Shown here one piece after another: positions 17,568 through 24,666 of a stretch of 39,502 nt of DNA. The position numbers and the translations under genes are program-made. Position 1 is the first letter of the stretch. Every line of letters starts with the position of its first letter. The stretch is from positions 1 to 39,502 of the forward strand of contig JBLHIK010000003.1 in assembly GCA_047614005.1 (NCBI GenBank), written 5' to 3'. Under the pieces are notes generated by a model. That model was not told the origin of the DNA. It ran no database searches and saw only the letters and a program-made list of their open reading frames with translations. This DNA comes from JBLHIK01 sp047614005. GTDB lineage: Bacteria; Patescibacteriota; Minisyncoccia; Phycocordibacterales; UBA1006.

Positions 17568-18751
17568 TACTTTCCTTTTATCTCTATGAGAGCTTTTATG
17601 AGAATATCAATATCTTTTTTTTCTGTCTCTCTTCCAAAAGAAAGACGTATTCCAGCTCTATTTTCCTCAGAGACACCAAGATAATGAAGAGGTGTTACTA
17701 TTTCATCGTGATTTACTTTACACGCTGAAGCTGTTGCTACATATATTCCATGTGCATCAAGCTCAAACAAAAGCACTTCGCTCTTCATATTTTCCATACT
17801 GAAAAAGAGAATATGCGGTGAGATATTCTCAATATCTCCATATGCTACAGCATTCACTAAAGAGAGCTTTTCTCTTATATACGTTTGTATTTCCTTTAAT
17901 CGATCATATTCCTTCTCTTGATTCTTCTTTATGTCTCGACATGCAATACGCATACCTTCAATAAGTGGAGTTGCAGGACTTCCCCCTCTCCTTTTTCTTT
18001 GATGACCCGTTGAAAATATAGTTGGATCTACATATACACCTTCTTTTATAAAGAGAATACCTATTCCTCTCGGTCCATATATTTTAGAGCCACCAAATGA
18101 AAGAAAGTCTACTCCTAGTTTTTTTACATCTATAGGAAGATAAGGGAATGCCTGTGCCGCGTCGGTAAATAAATATGGAAAAGAAGAAATAGATGTTCTG
18201 CTGTGTTGTTTTTTAAATTTACGAATTATTTTTGAAATCTCTGAAATAGATTGAACTGTACCAAGTTCATTTTGTACATAAATAATAGACACGAGAACAG
18301 TGTTTTCTTGTAGACTACTACGAACCTCTTCAGGTGATATATATCCATGCTCATTTACTGATATCCATGTAATCTCAACTCCGTATTTTTTCAGCTCATG
18401 AGCTGTTTCTATAGTAATACTATGCTCAAATTCAGAGAGTATGATGTGAGGATTTACGACACCTTTTTCGAGAGCATTTTCCACAACACCACGAAGAACA
18501 GTAACGATGTTTTCGGTACTACCTGATGTAAAAACTATTTCTCGCTCACTCGCTCCTATGTATTGTGATATTTCTTTTTGAGCATTTGTAATACACAGAG
18601 ATGCTTCTACTCCTTTTTTGTGCAAGGCAGAGGGATTTGCAAAACAGTTCTGCTCAATCTCCCTCATCGCATTTGAAACATTTTCGCTCACCGGAGTAGA
18701 CGAAGCATAGTCAAAATATATTTCTTTTTTCTTTTTTCTAAAAAAACTCAT
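17558..18751 (-). CDS. Cysteine desulfurase (NifS/IscS-like)
   Basis: A PLP-dependent class V aminotransferase-fold enzyme, 397 residues from this start, that takes sulfur from cysteine for Fe-S clusters or tRNA thiolation. Visible are IYFDYASSTP near the N-terminus, FTSGSTENI, NELGTVQ, DAAQAFPYLPIDV, the PLP-lysine region SFGGSKIYGPRGIG (the common GHK is GSK here, Lys kept), and the catalytic-Cys region TASACKVNHDE. The ATG at 18751 is chosen because upstream in-frame codons lie inside tRNA-Leu; the start codon therefore begins one base after the mature tRNA 3' end. No IscU or other suf/isc gene is adjacent. Confidence 0.9.
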   Translation of the reverse strand: MSFFRKKKKEIYFDYASSTPVSENVSNAMREIEQNCFANPSALHKKGVEASLCITNAQKEISQYIGASEREIVFTSGSTENIVTVLRGVVENALEKGVVNPHIILSEFEHSITIETAHELKKYGVEITWISVNEHGYISPEEVRSSLQENTVLVSIIYVQNELGTVQSISEISKIIRKFKKQHSRTSISSFPYLFTDAAQAFPYLPIDVKKLGVDFLSFGGSKIYGPRGIGILFIKEGVYVDPTIFSTGHQRKRRGGSPATPLIEGMRIACRDIKKNQEKEYDRLKEIQTYIREKLSLVNAVAYGDIENISPHILFFSMENMKSEVLLFELDAHGIYVATASACKVNHDEIVTPLHYLGVSEENRAGIRLSFGRETEKKDIDILIKALIEIKGKYKK

Positions 18752-18752
18752 G

Positions 18753-18836
18753 TGCCGAGAGCGGGAATTGAACCCGCACGCCATATATGGCAAGGGATTT
18801 TAAGTCCCTCGTGTCTACCTATTCCACCATCTCGGC
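18753..18836 (-). tRNA. trnL: tRNA-Leu (TAA)
   Basis: An 84-nt tRNA with acceptor GCCGAGA/TCTCGGC, anticodon loop CTTAAAA (TAA), a long variable arm (GCCATATATGGC region) as expected for Leu, T-loop TTCAATT and discriminator A. No encoded CCA. It is the only tRNA in the window without tRNA-derived repeats; instead a protein gene abuts its 3' end. Confidence 0.95.
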
Positions 18837-18898
18837 ATAAAAATATGTCTATATTTTTAATATGTTTAATACTATCAATATTTAGTTCAATAAACAAG

Positions 18899-18928
18899 AA
18901 AGCCTAAGTTTTTCAAAACTTAGGCTTT
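18899..18928. terminator. Terminator hairpin below 18927-19325
   Basis: AAAGCCTAAGTTTT / AAAACTTAGGCTTT around TC, a perfect 14-bp stem at the end of the membrane-protein gene. Confidence 0.75.
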
Positions 18929-19325
18929 AGTATTTTTTTCTTGTTTGATTTTTGCCGTAATTTTTTACGAACAAAATGACAAGAATTAAAAATAAAAAAA
19001 TAGAATATAACATTACTACAGAAAAATATGTTATTTTGAAAAGATTAAATACATACGTTATTGTAATAATATTTGGCATGAAACATAGTGCTGCTACAGA
19101 CGCAACAGCTAAAGATCTTTTCATGTCATATGTTCTAAAATTTCTTGTAATAAAATAAATCATTTGTACAAAAAAAGCAGTACAAATAATAAATAAAAAC
19201 AACAATAAATAGTTACGAGGTATTAAAACTGGAGCAAAAAACCTTATCCCAGCACTAACCAAAGATACTAAAAACAAAACCAACACAATAACACATCTCT
19301 TTTGTGCACTCATTTTCTTTTTCAT
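18927..19325 (-). CDS. Hypothetical membrane protein (about 4 TM)
   Basis: A 132-residue protein with a basic N-terminus (MKKKMSAQKR) and four hydrophobic stretches, at about residues 12-32, 38-58, 70-93 and 98-120, ending in a basic tail. No conserved motif recognised. It stands alone on the minus strand, upstream of tRNA-Leu(TAA), with its own hairpin terminator. The upstream DNA is AT-rich and ends TTCTCAAAC before the ATG, without an SD. Confidence 0.65.
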   Translation of the reverse strand: MKKKMSAQKRCVIVLVLFLVSLVSAGIRFFAPVLIPRNYLLLFLFIICTAFFVQMIYFITRNFRTYDMKRSLAVASVAALCFMPNIITITYVFNLFKITYFSVVMLYSIFLFLILVILFVKNYGKNQTRKKY

Positions 19326-19440
19326 GTTTGAGAATTTTTAAGGTTCACAATATACAGCATGTATATATAAAAAGTATTATACTCTTTTTATATAAAAACT
19401 CAATAGAAAGAGCTTTGCTCTTTGTGTCTATTTTAAAACA

Positions 19441-19540
19441 ACAAAAAATACACTTAGGTGTCTTTTCTTAAAACAACAAAAAACACACTTAGGTGTCTTT
19501 TCTTAAAACAACAAAAAACACACTTAGGTGTCTTTTTTGA
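19441..19540 (-). repeat. Three tandem copies of the tRNA-Cys terminator
   Basis: A 35-bp unit (minus strand AAAAGACACCTAAGTGTGTTTT plus TTGTTGTTTTAAG) occurs three times here. The fourth copy lies directly after tRNA-Cys at about 19733-19767. Each contains a short GACACC/GGTGTC-like hairpin with T run. The distal end of element B therefore repeats the tRNA end together with its terminator, over about 55 bp. Confidence 0.8.
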
Positions 19541-19688
19541 GGTACGGGGATTCGGCCACCGTTTTGGAGATTTTTACGAATTAGAAATTCGTAAAAATAT
19601 CTCAAAACCTCGACCCCGTCGCCTCATCTGCAATTTCGCCAAAGGCTCAATGCAGTAAATTCGGCTTTCTTCGAATCCCGCCTGTACC
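19541..19688 (-). repeat. tRNA-tail element B (at tRNA-Cys)
   Basis: A 148-bp element in tRNA-Cys orientation. The inverted arm at 19672-19688 (GGTACAGGCGGGATTCG) is complementary, with one mismatch, to the last 17 nt of the tRNA. The distal arm 19541-19555 (CCGAATCCCCGTACC) repeats that end in direct orientation with a 3-nt deletion. The core hairpin lies at 19628-19655 (CTGCATT, GA, GCC-TTT-GGC, GAA, ATTGCAG). It is followed by GGTC/GGCC pairing and an 11-bp hairpin TTTTTACGAAT/ATTCGTAAAAA framed by GAGAT and TCTCC. Confidence 0.85.
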
Positions 19689-19691
19689 AAG

Positions 19692-19731
19692 AAAATAAAG
19701 AACCCAAAGCATAGCTTTGGGTTCTTTATTT
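19692..19731. terminator. Perfect 19-bp hairpin between tRNA-Cys and element B
   Basis: AAAATAAAGAACCCAAAGC and its exact complement around ATA, with flanking A/T runs. It is the second hairpin after the tRNA-Cys terminator. Confidence 0.75.
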
Positions 19732-19767
19732 TAAAACAACAAAAAACACACTTAGGTGTCTTTTTTG

Positions 19768-19839
19768 AGGTACGGGCGGGATTCGAACCCGCGCATGTTG
19801 GTTTTGCAGACCAATGTGTTACCACTTCACCACCGTACC
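19768..19839 (-). tRNA. trnC: tRNA-Cys (GCA)
   Basis: A 72-nt tRNA: acceptor GGTACGG/CCGTACC, D-arm with AGTGGTAAC, anticodon loop CTGCAAA (GCA), T-arm GCGGG-TTCGAAT-CCCGC, discriminator T. It lies 13 bp after the rbfA stop on the same strand and is likely co-transcribed with infB-rbfA. Confidence 0.95.
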
Positions 19840-19852
19840 GCCTCCTTTTTTA

Positions 19853-20194
19853 TTATTCTTCTTGAGAGACACCTTCTTGTATAGAAATTTCTTCTATACG
19901 TTGACGATTCACCTCTCCATAATCAACACTGAAATCAAAGAAAGGGACACGTCGCGTGTTAGTATTTTTCATGATAGCTGAACGCAAATCATCTCTTTTG
20001 CGTTGCAAGAATGCCAACACTTCTTCTTCCTTTTCTCTTGGCAAAACTGTAACATAAATAGTAGCTCTTTTAAAGTCACGAGACATGTTGATATTTGAAA
20101 CAGTTATAAGAGAATCCCTGTTGGACTCTTGAATAATGAAGTTTGCTATCACTTCACGTAAAACTTCTTTCATTTGTAGTACTCTATCGTGCAT
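19853..20194 (-). CDS. rbfA: Ribosome-binding factor A
   Basis: A 113-residue KH-like RNA-binding protein for late 30S maturation, binding 16S rRNA near helix 1 and the 3' end. Family features: an early helix (RVLQMKEVLREVIANFI), ITVSNINMSRDFKRATIYVTVLP, a helix KRDDLRSAIMKN, then RRVPFFDFSVDYG. It follows infB by 11 bp, the usual infB-rbfA order. It is of interest here because it acts near the part of 16S that is unusual in this genome. The leader GATAATATATATAATT has no SD. Confidence 0.93.
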   Translation of the reverse strand: MHDRVLQMKEVLREVIANFIIQESNRDSLITVSNINMSRDFKRATIYVTVLPREKEEEVLAFLQRKRDDLRSAIMKNTNTRRVPFFDFSVDYGEVNRQRIEEISIQEGVSQEE

Positions 20195-20205
20195 AATTAT
20201 ATATA

Positions 20206-21705
20206 TTATCTTATTTCTGTCGTATAAAAAGCCAAAACATCTCCTGCCTCCATGTCGGCATCAGCCATCACCTCCATTCCACACTCATCCCCTTTTTCCA
20301 GCTTGTCGGTGCTTTGTTTTGCGCGCTGTATGCCTTCTATTTTCCCTTTTCCTACTTTTTCATCATTGCGAATAATATCAAACTTAGATTTGAGAACTGC
20401 AATACCGTCTTGCATGCGACCACCTATCACTTGTCGCTTTTTTTGATTATTAAATATTGCAAGAACTTTCAAAGACCCAATATCATCACGTCTCTCTTTG
20501 AGAGGTTTCTTTTCAAGAAGTATTTTCTGTAGCCATTCTTCAAGCTCATAGATAATAGAAAAGTTTTTCATTGTTGCGCCAACGGCTTCTTGAGCAGCTT
20601 GCGCATTCGCATCTATATTACTATTAAAACCTACTATTACTGCATTACTATCAGCAGCAGCGAGATGTACGTCATTTTCACTAATAGCTCCTACATCAGC
20701 AACAAGCACCTTGTAGCATATCTCTTCATGAGCAACACGCTCTACTATGCCTTGCACTGCCTGAACAGAACCAATAGTATCAGCACGTATCACAAGAGGA
20801 ATACATACATCACCTGTCACATTTGAATGCAATGGAGCAGTACCCTCATTAAAAGCGCGATATTCTGTCACACACTCCTCCATCCCCTTTTTATCATCAG
20901 CTGATGAGAAAAGTGATCCAGCTACTGGCACTTCAGAAAATCCAGTGATTTGGACAGGAGTAGAAAATGTAGCTTCTTTAATAGCTTTTCCATTAAAATC
21001 TTCAAATATTCTTACTTTTGCATATGATTCATTTTGAGCAATAGCAAACATTCCACTCTTTAGTGTTCCATCTTTTATAATCATAGTAGCTGACACTCCT
21101 CTTTTTGCATCACGATGTGACTCTATAATAAAACCAGTTGCAGGAATATCTGGATTCCCTGTGAGCTCTTCGAGCTCAGCAACCAACAGCAACACATCCA
21201 AAAGATCATCTATTCCCGTTCCTTCTTTTGCTGAAATAGCAGTTACAGGAATATCTCCTCCATATCCTTCAACATACACTTCATTTTCCATAAGTGTTTG
21301 TTTTGTCCGGTCTATGTTTGCATTTGGTTTATCAATCTTATTAATAGCAACCACAAAAGGTATTTTTGCTTTTTTGATAGCATCGAGAGCTTCTTTTGTT
21401 TGCTCTTTTACTCCGTCTTCTGCAGACACCACAAGAATAGCAATATCAGCAGCACCAGCACCTGATGCACGCATAAGAGAAAAAGCCTCATGTCCAGGAG
21501 TATCGAGAAATGTAACTTTCTTTTTCTCTCCTTCGTGTTCGTGCACTACCTCATAAGCACTGATTGCTTGAGTAATACCACCAGCTTCACCATCTACGAT
21601 ATTAGTCTTTCTTATATAGTCTAAAAGTGTTGATTTGCCATGATCAACATGTCCCATAACAACCACTACAGGTGAGCGTGGTATTTTTACCATTTCTTTA
21701 TTCAT
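20206..21705 (-). CDS. infB: Translation initiation factor IF-2 (short form)
   Basis: A GTPase that places initiator tRNA on the 30S subunit. At 499 residues it lacks the long N-terminal region of most bacterial IF-2 and starts almost at the G domain: G1 GHVDHGKST, G2 AGGITQ, G3 DTPGH, G4 NKID, G5 SAKEG, followed by domains II, III and IV (IGGRMQDGIAVLK, ending KGDECGMEVMADADM). Such short IF-2s are common in reduced genomes. The start overlaps the stop of the DUF4446 gene by 8 nt, suggesting translational coupling. No SD precedes it. Confidence 0.96.
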   Translation of the reverse strand: MNKEMVKIPRSPVVVVMGHVDHGKSTLLDYIRKTNIVDGEAGGITQAISAYEVVHEHEGEKKKVTFLDTPGHEAFSLMRASGAGAADIAILVVSAEDGVKEQTKEALDAIKKAKIPFVVAINKIDKPNANIDRTKQTLMENEVYVEGYGGDIPVTAISAKEGTGIDDLLDVLLLVAELEELTGNPDIPATGFIIESHRDAKRGVSATMIIKDGTLKSGMFAIAQNESYAKVRIFEDFNGKAIKEATFSTPVQITGFSEVPVAGSLFSSADDKKGMEECVTEYRAFNEGTAPLHSNVTGDVCIPLVIRADTIGSVQAVQGIVERVAHEEICYKVLVADVGAISENDVHLAAADSNAVIVGFNSNIDANAQAAQEAVGATMKNFSIIYELEEWLQKILLEKKPLKERRDDIGSLKVLAIFNNQKKRQVIGGRMQDGIAVLKSKFDIIRNDEKVGKGKIEGIQRAKQSTDKLEKGDECGMEVMADADMEAGDVLAFYTTEIR

Positions 21706-22147
21706 GGAATGCGAGAGCTAAGGCTTTTTTTTCTTCTACAGAGAGTTCTACAGAACAAATACCTCCTTCTACCTCTTTTGAAAATACACTTGTTCTCTCT
21801 CTAGAGTAAAGGCTCGATATTATACATCCATCTTGATTATCATTAAGAAGAGCAAGAGCAAAACTTTGTTTTGCTCCAGTATCAGAAAAAGCATCAAACC
21901 GAACAAGGCCTTTCTTTGAAAAGGCATTGTCAGCTCTATTTTCAAGCACTTTTACTTGAGAGAGGAGTGACATGTGTGCTGTTTTGAGATCTTTGTTTTC
22001 AGAAAGAAGAGTGGCAAAAACCGATTCCATGCTCTCCCCGTTCTTTCCTTTCATAAAAGCAGATATTTTTATCCATAAAAAAACCACAGCGGCAAAGCTG
22101 AGTATTGAAAGTGAAGCTATGAGATATATGATAATTTGATTTGACAT
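21698..22147 (-). CDS. DUF4446 family membrane protein
   Basis: A 149-residue protein with one N-terminal membrane segment (about residues 5-27), a short coiled-coil-like stretch (about 45-72) and the conserved C-terminal part KGLVRFDAFSDTGAKQSFA, LALLNDNQDGCIISSLYSRE and RTSVFSKEVEGG that marks DUF4446. Function unknown. It is first in an operon with infB and rbfA, overlapping infB by 8 nt. Confidence 0.88.
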   Translation of the reverse strand: MSNQIIIYLIASLSILSFAAVVFLWIKISAFMKGKNGESMESVFATLLSENKDLKTAHMSLLSQVKVLENRADNAFSKKGLVRFDAFSDTGAKQSFALALLNDNQDGCIISSLYSRERTSVFSKEVEGGICSVELSVEEKKALALAFHE

Positions 22148-22186
22148 AAGTAATTAAAATAAGAAAAAAGTAAGTTGTGTATTTTC

Positions 22187-22239
22187 GAGGTCCGACCTCA
22201 TCTTCAGAGGTCGGACCTCATCTTCAAAGGTCGGACCTC
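22187..22239. repeat. Three tandem AGGTCGGACCT palindromes, 20-bp period
   Basis: GAGGTCCGACCTC (22187-22199), GAGGTCGGACCTC (22207-22219) and AAGGTCGGACCTC (22227-22239), separated by ATCTTCA. Each can form a small hairpin. The same 11-bp core forms the tip of longer hairpins at 4501-4547 and 17171-17197. Confidence 0.85.
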
Positions 22240-22270
22240 AAAAATGTTCATTCGAAATTGTTGTTTATGT

Positions 22271-22420
22271 GCGTGAGAGAGGACTTGGTCACCGCTACGG
22301 ATTCAGAGTTCGTCCTGAGGACTCCTCTTCATCTCGCAGCCTCGACCCCGCTGCTTCGCCTGTAATTTCGCAAAAAGCTCATTACAGTGAGCGAAACTTT
22401 TTTCAAGCCCTCTCTTACGT
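22271..22420 (-). repeat. tRNA-tail element C (at tRNA-Leu TAG)
   Basis: A 150-bp element in tRNA-Leu(TAG) orientation. The inverted arm 22403-22420 (ACGTAAGAGAGGGCTTGA) is complementary to the tRNA 3' end; the distal arm 22271-22290 (CCAAGTCCTCTCTCACGC) repeats it in direct orientation. The arms pair at 15 of 16 positions. The core hairpin at 22360-22387 is CTGTAAT, GA, GC-TTTTT-GC, GAA, ATTACAG, a compensatory change relative to A1 and B. GGTC/GACC and GCTGCG/CGTAGC helices and the GAGAT...ATCC frame follow. The flanks of the tRNA end and the distal arm also match each other (AATTGTTG..TTATGT). Confidence 0.85.
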
Positions 22421-22469
22421 AAAAAACATACAATCTAAACACTGTCGTATTTAAATTGTTGTTTTTATG

Positions 22470-22551
22470 TGCGTGAGAGAGGACTTGAACCTCCACACCT
22501 TGCGGCACCAGCTCCTAAGGCTGGCGTGTCTACCAATTTCACCACTCACGC
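22470..22551 (-). tRNA. trnL: tRNA-Leu (TAG)
   Basis: An 82-nt tRNA: acceptor GCGTGAG/CTCACGC, anticodon loop CTTAGGA (TAG) on a CCAGC/GCTGG stem, long variable arm (TGCCGCAAGGTGT), T-arm GGAGG-TTCAAGT-CCTCT, discriminator A. No encoded CCA. It lies between the 22613-22894 gene and the DUF4446-infB operon, followed by element C. Confidence 0.95.
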
Positions 22552-22612
22552 ATATGTCTCAAAGACATTAGAGAGTATAGTATATTTGAGATATTTTACA
22601 AGACAAAAAATT

Positions 22613-22894
22613 TTATTTAATAAAGAGTTTACAAATAGCAGTGTCGCTACCATCTTTTTCTGCCATAGACATGTTTACCTCTTCTTTCATATCATTATTT
22701 TCAAGATATTCTTGTATTTCACCTTTCATTTTCAAAGCTTTTTGTATATCTTCAACTACCATACCACCCTCTGTTCCTTTAGTCATTTTTAGTATTTTTT
22801 CCACAAAAGCAGGCATGTCTTGCGCACTAATCTCAGGTACCACTTGTTCTTGCTTCAGATTCATTTCCATATTCATTCCCATTTTCATATTCAT
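22613..22894 (-). CDS. Small hypothetical protein
   Basis: A 93-residue, Met-, Glu- and Lys-rich soluble protein starting with a Met-Asn/Met-Lys run (MNMKMGMNMEMN), so the exact start among several in-frame ATGs is uncertain. The middle (AFVEKILKMTKGTEGGMVVE) looks helical. Not recognised. It follows the MYG1-like gene by 13 bp on the same strand and lies upstream of tRNA-Leu(TAG), so it is probably the last protein gene of the yqeY-holin-MYG1 group. Confidence 0.65.
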   Translation of the reverse strand: MNMKMGMNMEMNLKQEQVVPEISAQDMPAFVEKILKMTKGTEGGMVVEDIQKALKMKGEIQEYLENNDMKEEVNMSMAEKDGSDTAICKLFIK

Positions 22895-22907
22895 AGTATC
22901 TTTTATA

Positions 22908-23801
22908 TTAAATTTCTAATGCTTTTTGAGCGAGCTCGAGAGCTCCCTCTTTGCTCTTTGCAACTATCAAGAATCTTCCATTGTGACAAAAGTATGCGTC
23001 AGACACTCCAGTCATCTCAGCCAACTCTTCGTCGCGCACCCCTGCCCAACTTTCAGGAAAATCACGACGAGCCTCAAAGCTATCCATGCTTTTTCGCACC
23101 ACTTCTGCCTTCCAGTGCCCCATAGACTTTGGATAGACGAAATACACTGGCTCTGGATATTCGGAAAGTACAGGGAGTATTGCATCCCGAGTAAAACCCT
23201 CTTCTAGTAGAATGATTCTTTTATCTTCTGCTTCTTCATATGCTTTTTCTATTTTCGTGCGAGCTTCAGCTCTATCAGTAGCTGTTATTATTTCTCGAGA
23301 CAAGATACCTTCTGCAAGCTCTACAAGAGCGAGAAAGTTATCGTCTTCTCCCTGTATGTCTTCTTTCCATGTAGGTCTATATGCGCCCACTATAGATTGG
23401 AAACTATATGGATAGATACCGTCTACGAGAGTTTTAGATATATCATATCCATTATCCACTGCATCTATAGGCTGGCATATCTTCTCGTCTATATATTGAA
23501 TGAGAGTACCTTCTACGAGCTCGGGTCCGTATTTTTTCCATACGAGACCGCACGATGCATAAGGGATTCCATTTTCACGCTCACCTGCACCACCTTTTTG
23601 ATGATGGTCAAAACGATCGAGAGATGCGTCATATATACCACCAACATCAAAGACGACGTCTGCCTCTTCTATCAGCTTTGGATCACGTGTTCTTGTGACC
23701 TGCCACTCTATGTTTTCTTTTTTATAAACGAGAGAAAGTATTGCACATGCAAAAACATCATCAGAGTGAAAGTTACCATTATGTGTTACAAGCTTTTTCA
23801 T
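22908..23801 (-). CDS. MYG1/UPF0160 family protein (DHH-like hydrolase)
   Basis: A 297-residue member of the MYG1 (UPF0160/GAMP) family, related to DHH phosphoesterases; the eukaryotic member is reported to be a 3'-5' RNA exonuclease. Metal-binding motifs are visible: THNGNFHSDDVFACA (about residues 6-20), DVGGIYD and FDHHQKG (about 52-70). The C-terminal half includes FPESWAGVRDEELAEMTG and the ending FCHNGRFLIVAKSKEGALEL, as expected. It starts 1 bp after the holin-like gene's stop, so it is in the same operon as that gene and yqeY. Confidence 0.9.
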   Translation of the reverse strand: MKKLVTHNGNFHSDDVFACAILSLVYKKENIEWQVTRTRDPKLIEEADVVFDVGGIYDASLDRFDHHQKGGAGERENGIPYASCGLVWKKYGPELVEGTLIQYIDEKICQPIDAVDNGYDISKTLVDGIYPYSFQSIVGAYRPTWKEDIQGEDDNFLALVELAEGILSREIITATDRAEARTKIEKAYEEAEDKRIILLEEGFTRDAILPVLSEYPEPVYFVYPKSMGHWKAEVVRKSMDSFEARRDFPESWAGVRDEELAEMTGVSDAYFCHNGRFLIVAKSKEGALELAQKALEI

Positions 23802-23802
23802 A

Positions 23803-24177
23803 TTAAAATACTTTCATACCAAGCCATCCAACAATAGACATAATGATAGCTCCCCATAGAGCATCGAAAAATCCTAAGATAGAAACTCCGTCTACAAGTG
23901 GAGAAATAAACCAAAACAAAAGAACATTAATAATCACAGCAAAAATACCAAAAGTAATAATAGAAAAAGGAAGAGCTATAATATGAATGATTGGTTTTAC
24001 AATAAGAGTAATCATAGTAAAAACCAAACCAGCAACAAGAGCTGTTATGAGTGGATGTCCTAGCGCACCTGAAGTGATGTTAATGCCATCTATGAGATAT
24101 GCACATGCCGCTATACCTAAAGTAAAAACGATCGTATATCTAAAAAATCTATTAAGTGAAAATGTTTTACTTGCCAT
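23803..24177 (-). CDS. Phage holin family 4 (PF04020-like) membrane protein
   Basis: A 124-residue membrane protein with four hydrophobic helices (about residues 12-30, 42-62, 65-92 and 100-122). Features of the PF04020 family are the internal NPxxxPxx-like turn (KPIIHIIALPFSIITFGIF) and the C-terminal FFDALWGAIIMSIVGWLG. Despite the holin name, most bacterial members are chromosomal housekeeping proteins of unknown role; no phage genes are near. It lies between yqeY (10 bp) and the MYG1-like gene (1 bp). Confidence 0.85.
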   Translation of the reverse strand: MASKTFSLNRFFRYTIVFTLGIAACAYLIDGINITSGALGHPLITALVAGLVFTMITLIVKPIIHIIALPFSIITFGIFAVIINVLLFWFISPLVDGVSILGFFDALWGAIIMSIVGWLGMKVF

Positions 24178-24187
24178 ACATATCGTT

Positions 24188-24640
24188 CTATTCGTATAAT
24201 TTTTCTATTTCTTTTTTGACGATAGTCCCGTCGACCTTGCCTTTAAGGTCTTTCATAACAGTACCTATTACCATTCCTATTTTTGTTTTATCTGAGAGAT
24301 CGAGGTCTGCCTTCTTGCTTTCGAGAAATGCTCGTACTTCTTCTTCTGTCATCTGAGCTGGAAGATATTCTTCGAGTATTGCGAGTTCTACTTTTTCTTC
24401 AGCAGAGAGATCTTCTCGTCCTGCATCTTCATATTGAGAAATACTGTCTTTTCTTTGCTTTACGAGACGTGCTATCACTGTCATCACTTCACTATCTTCG
24501 AGAATATCTTGTGGAGTTCGCTTTGTTGCTACGAGCTCATTGACGCATGAAGTCATAAGTCCGCGAAGTGTCTGTACGCGTACTTTATCCTTATTTTTCA
24601 TCGCTGATATCATTTGTTCTTTTATTTGTTTTTGCATCAT
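24188..24640 (-). CDS. yqeY: GatB/YqeY domain protein
   Basis: A protein of about 150 residues of the YqeY family, homologous to the tRNA-binding tail domain of GatB; the free-standing form has no established function. Conserved text: MISAMKNKDKVRVQTLRGLM, KQRKDSISQYEDAGREDLSA, EKVELAILEEYLPAQMTEEE and the ending KIGMVIGTVMKDLKGKVDG. I use the ATG at 24640 (or 24637) because the longer frame upstream runs into the divergent exonuclease gene. The two divergent start codons are only about 26 bp apart, around TATGATACCATA, which offers a -10-like box in each direction. Confidence 0.92.
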   Translation of the reverse strand: MMQKQIKEQMISAMKNKDKVRVQTLRGLMTSCVNELVATKRTPQDILEDSEVMTVIARLVKQRKDSISQYEDAGREDLSAEEKVELAILEEYLPAQMTEEEVRAFLESKKADLDLSDKTKIGMVIGTVMKDLKGKVDGTIVKKEIEKLYE

Positions 24641-24647
24641 ATGTTTA

Positions 24648-24653
24648 TATGAT
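24648..24653 (+). promoter_or_regulatory. -10 box in the yqeY/exonuclease divergent region
   Basis: TATGAT 13 bp before the exonuclease ATG (24667). The minus strand offers TATCAT about 8 bp before the yqeY ATG. Either use implies a very short leader. Confidence 0.5.
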
Positions 24654-24666
24654 ACCATACAAGTAT

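Noticed and set aside
23803..24177. Prophage indicated by the holin-like gene
   Set aside because: No other phage genes are near and PF04020-type proteins are commonly chromosomal.
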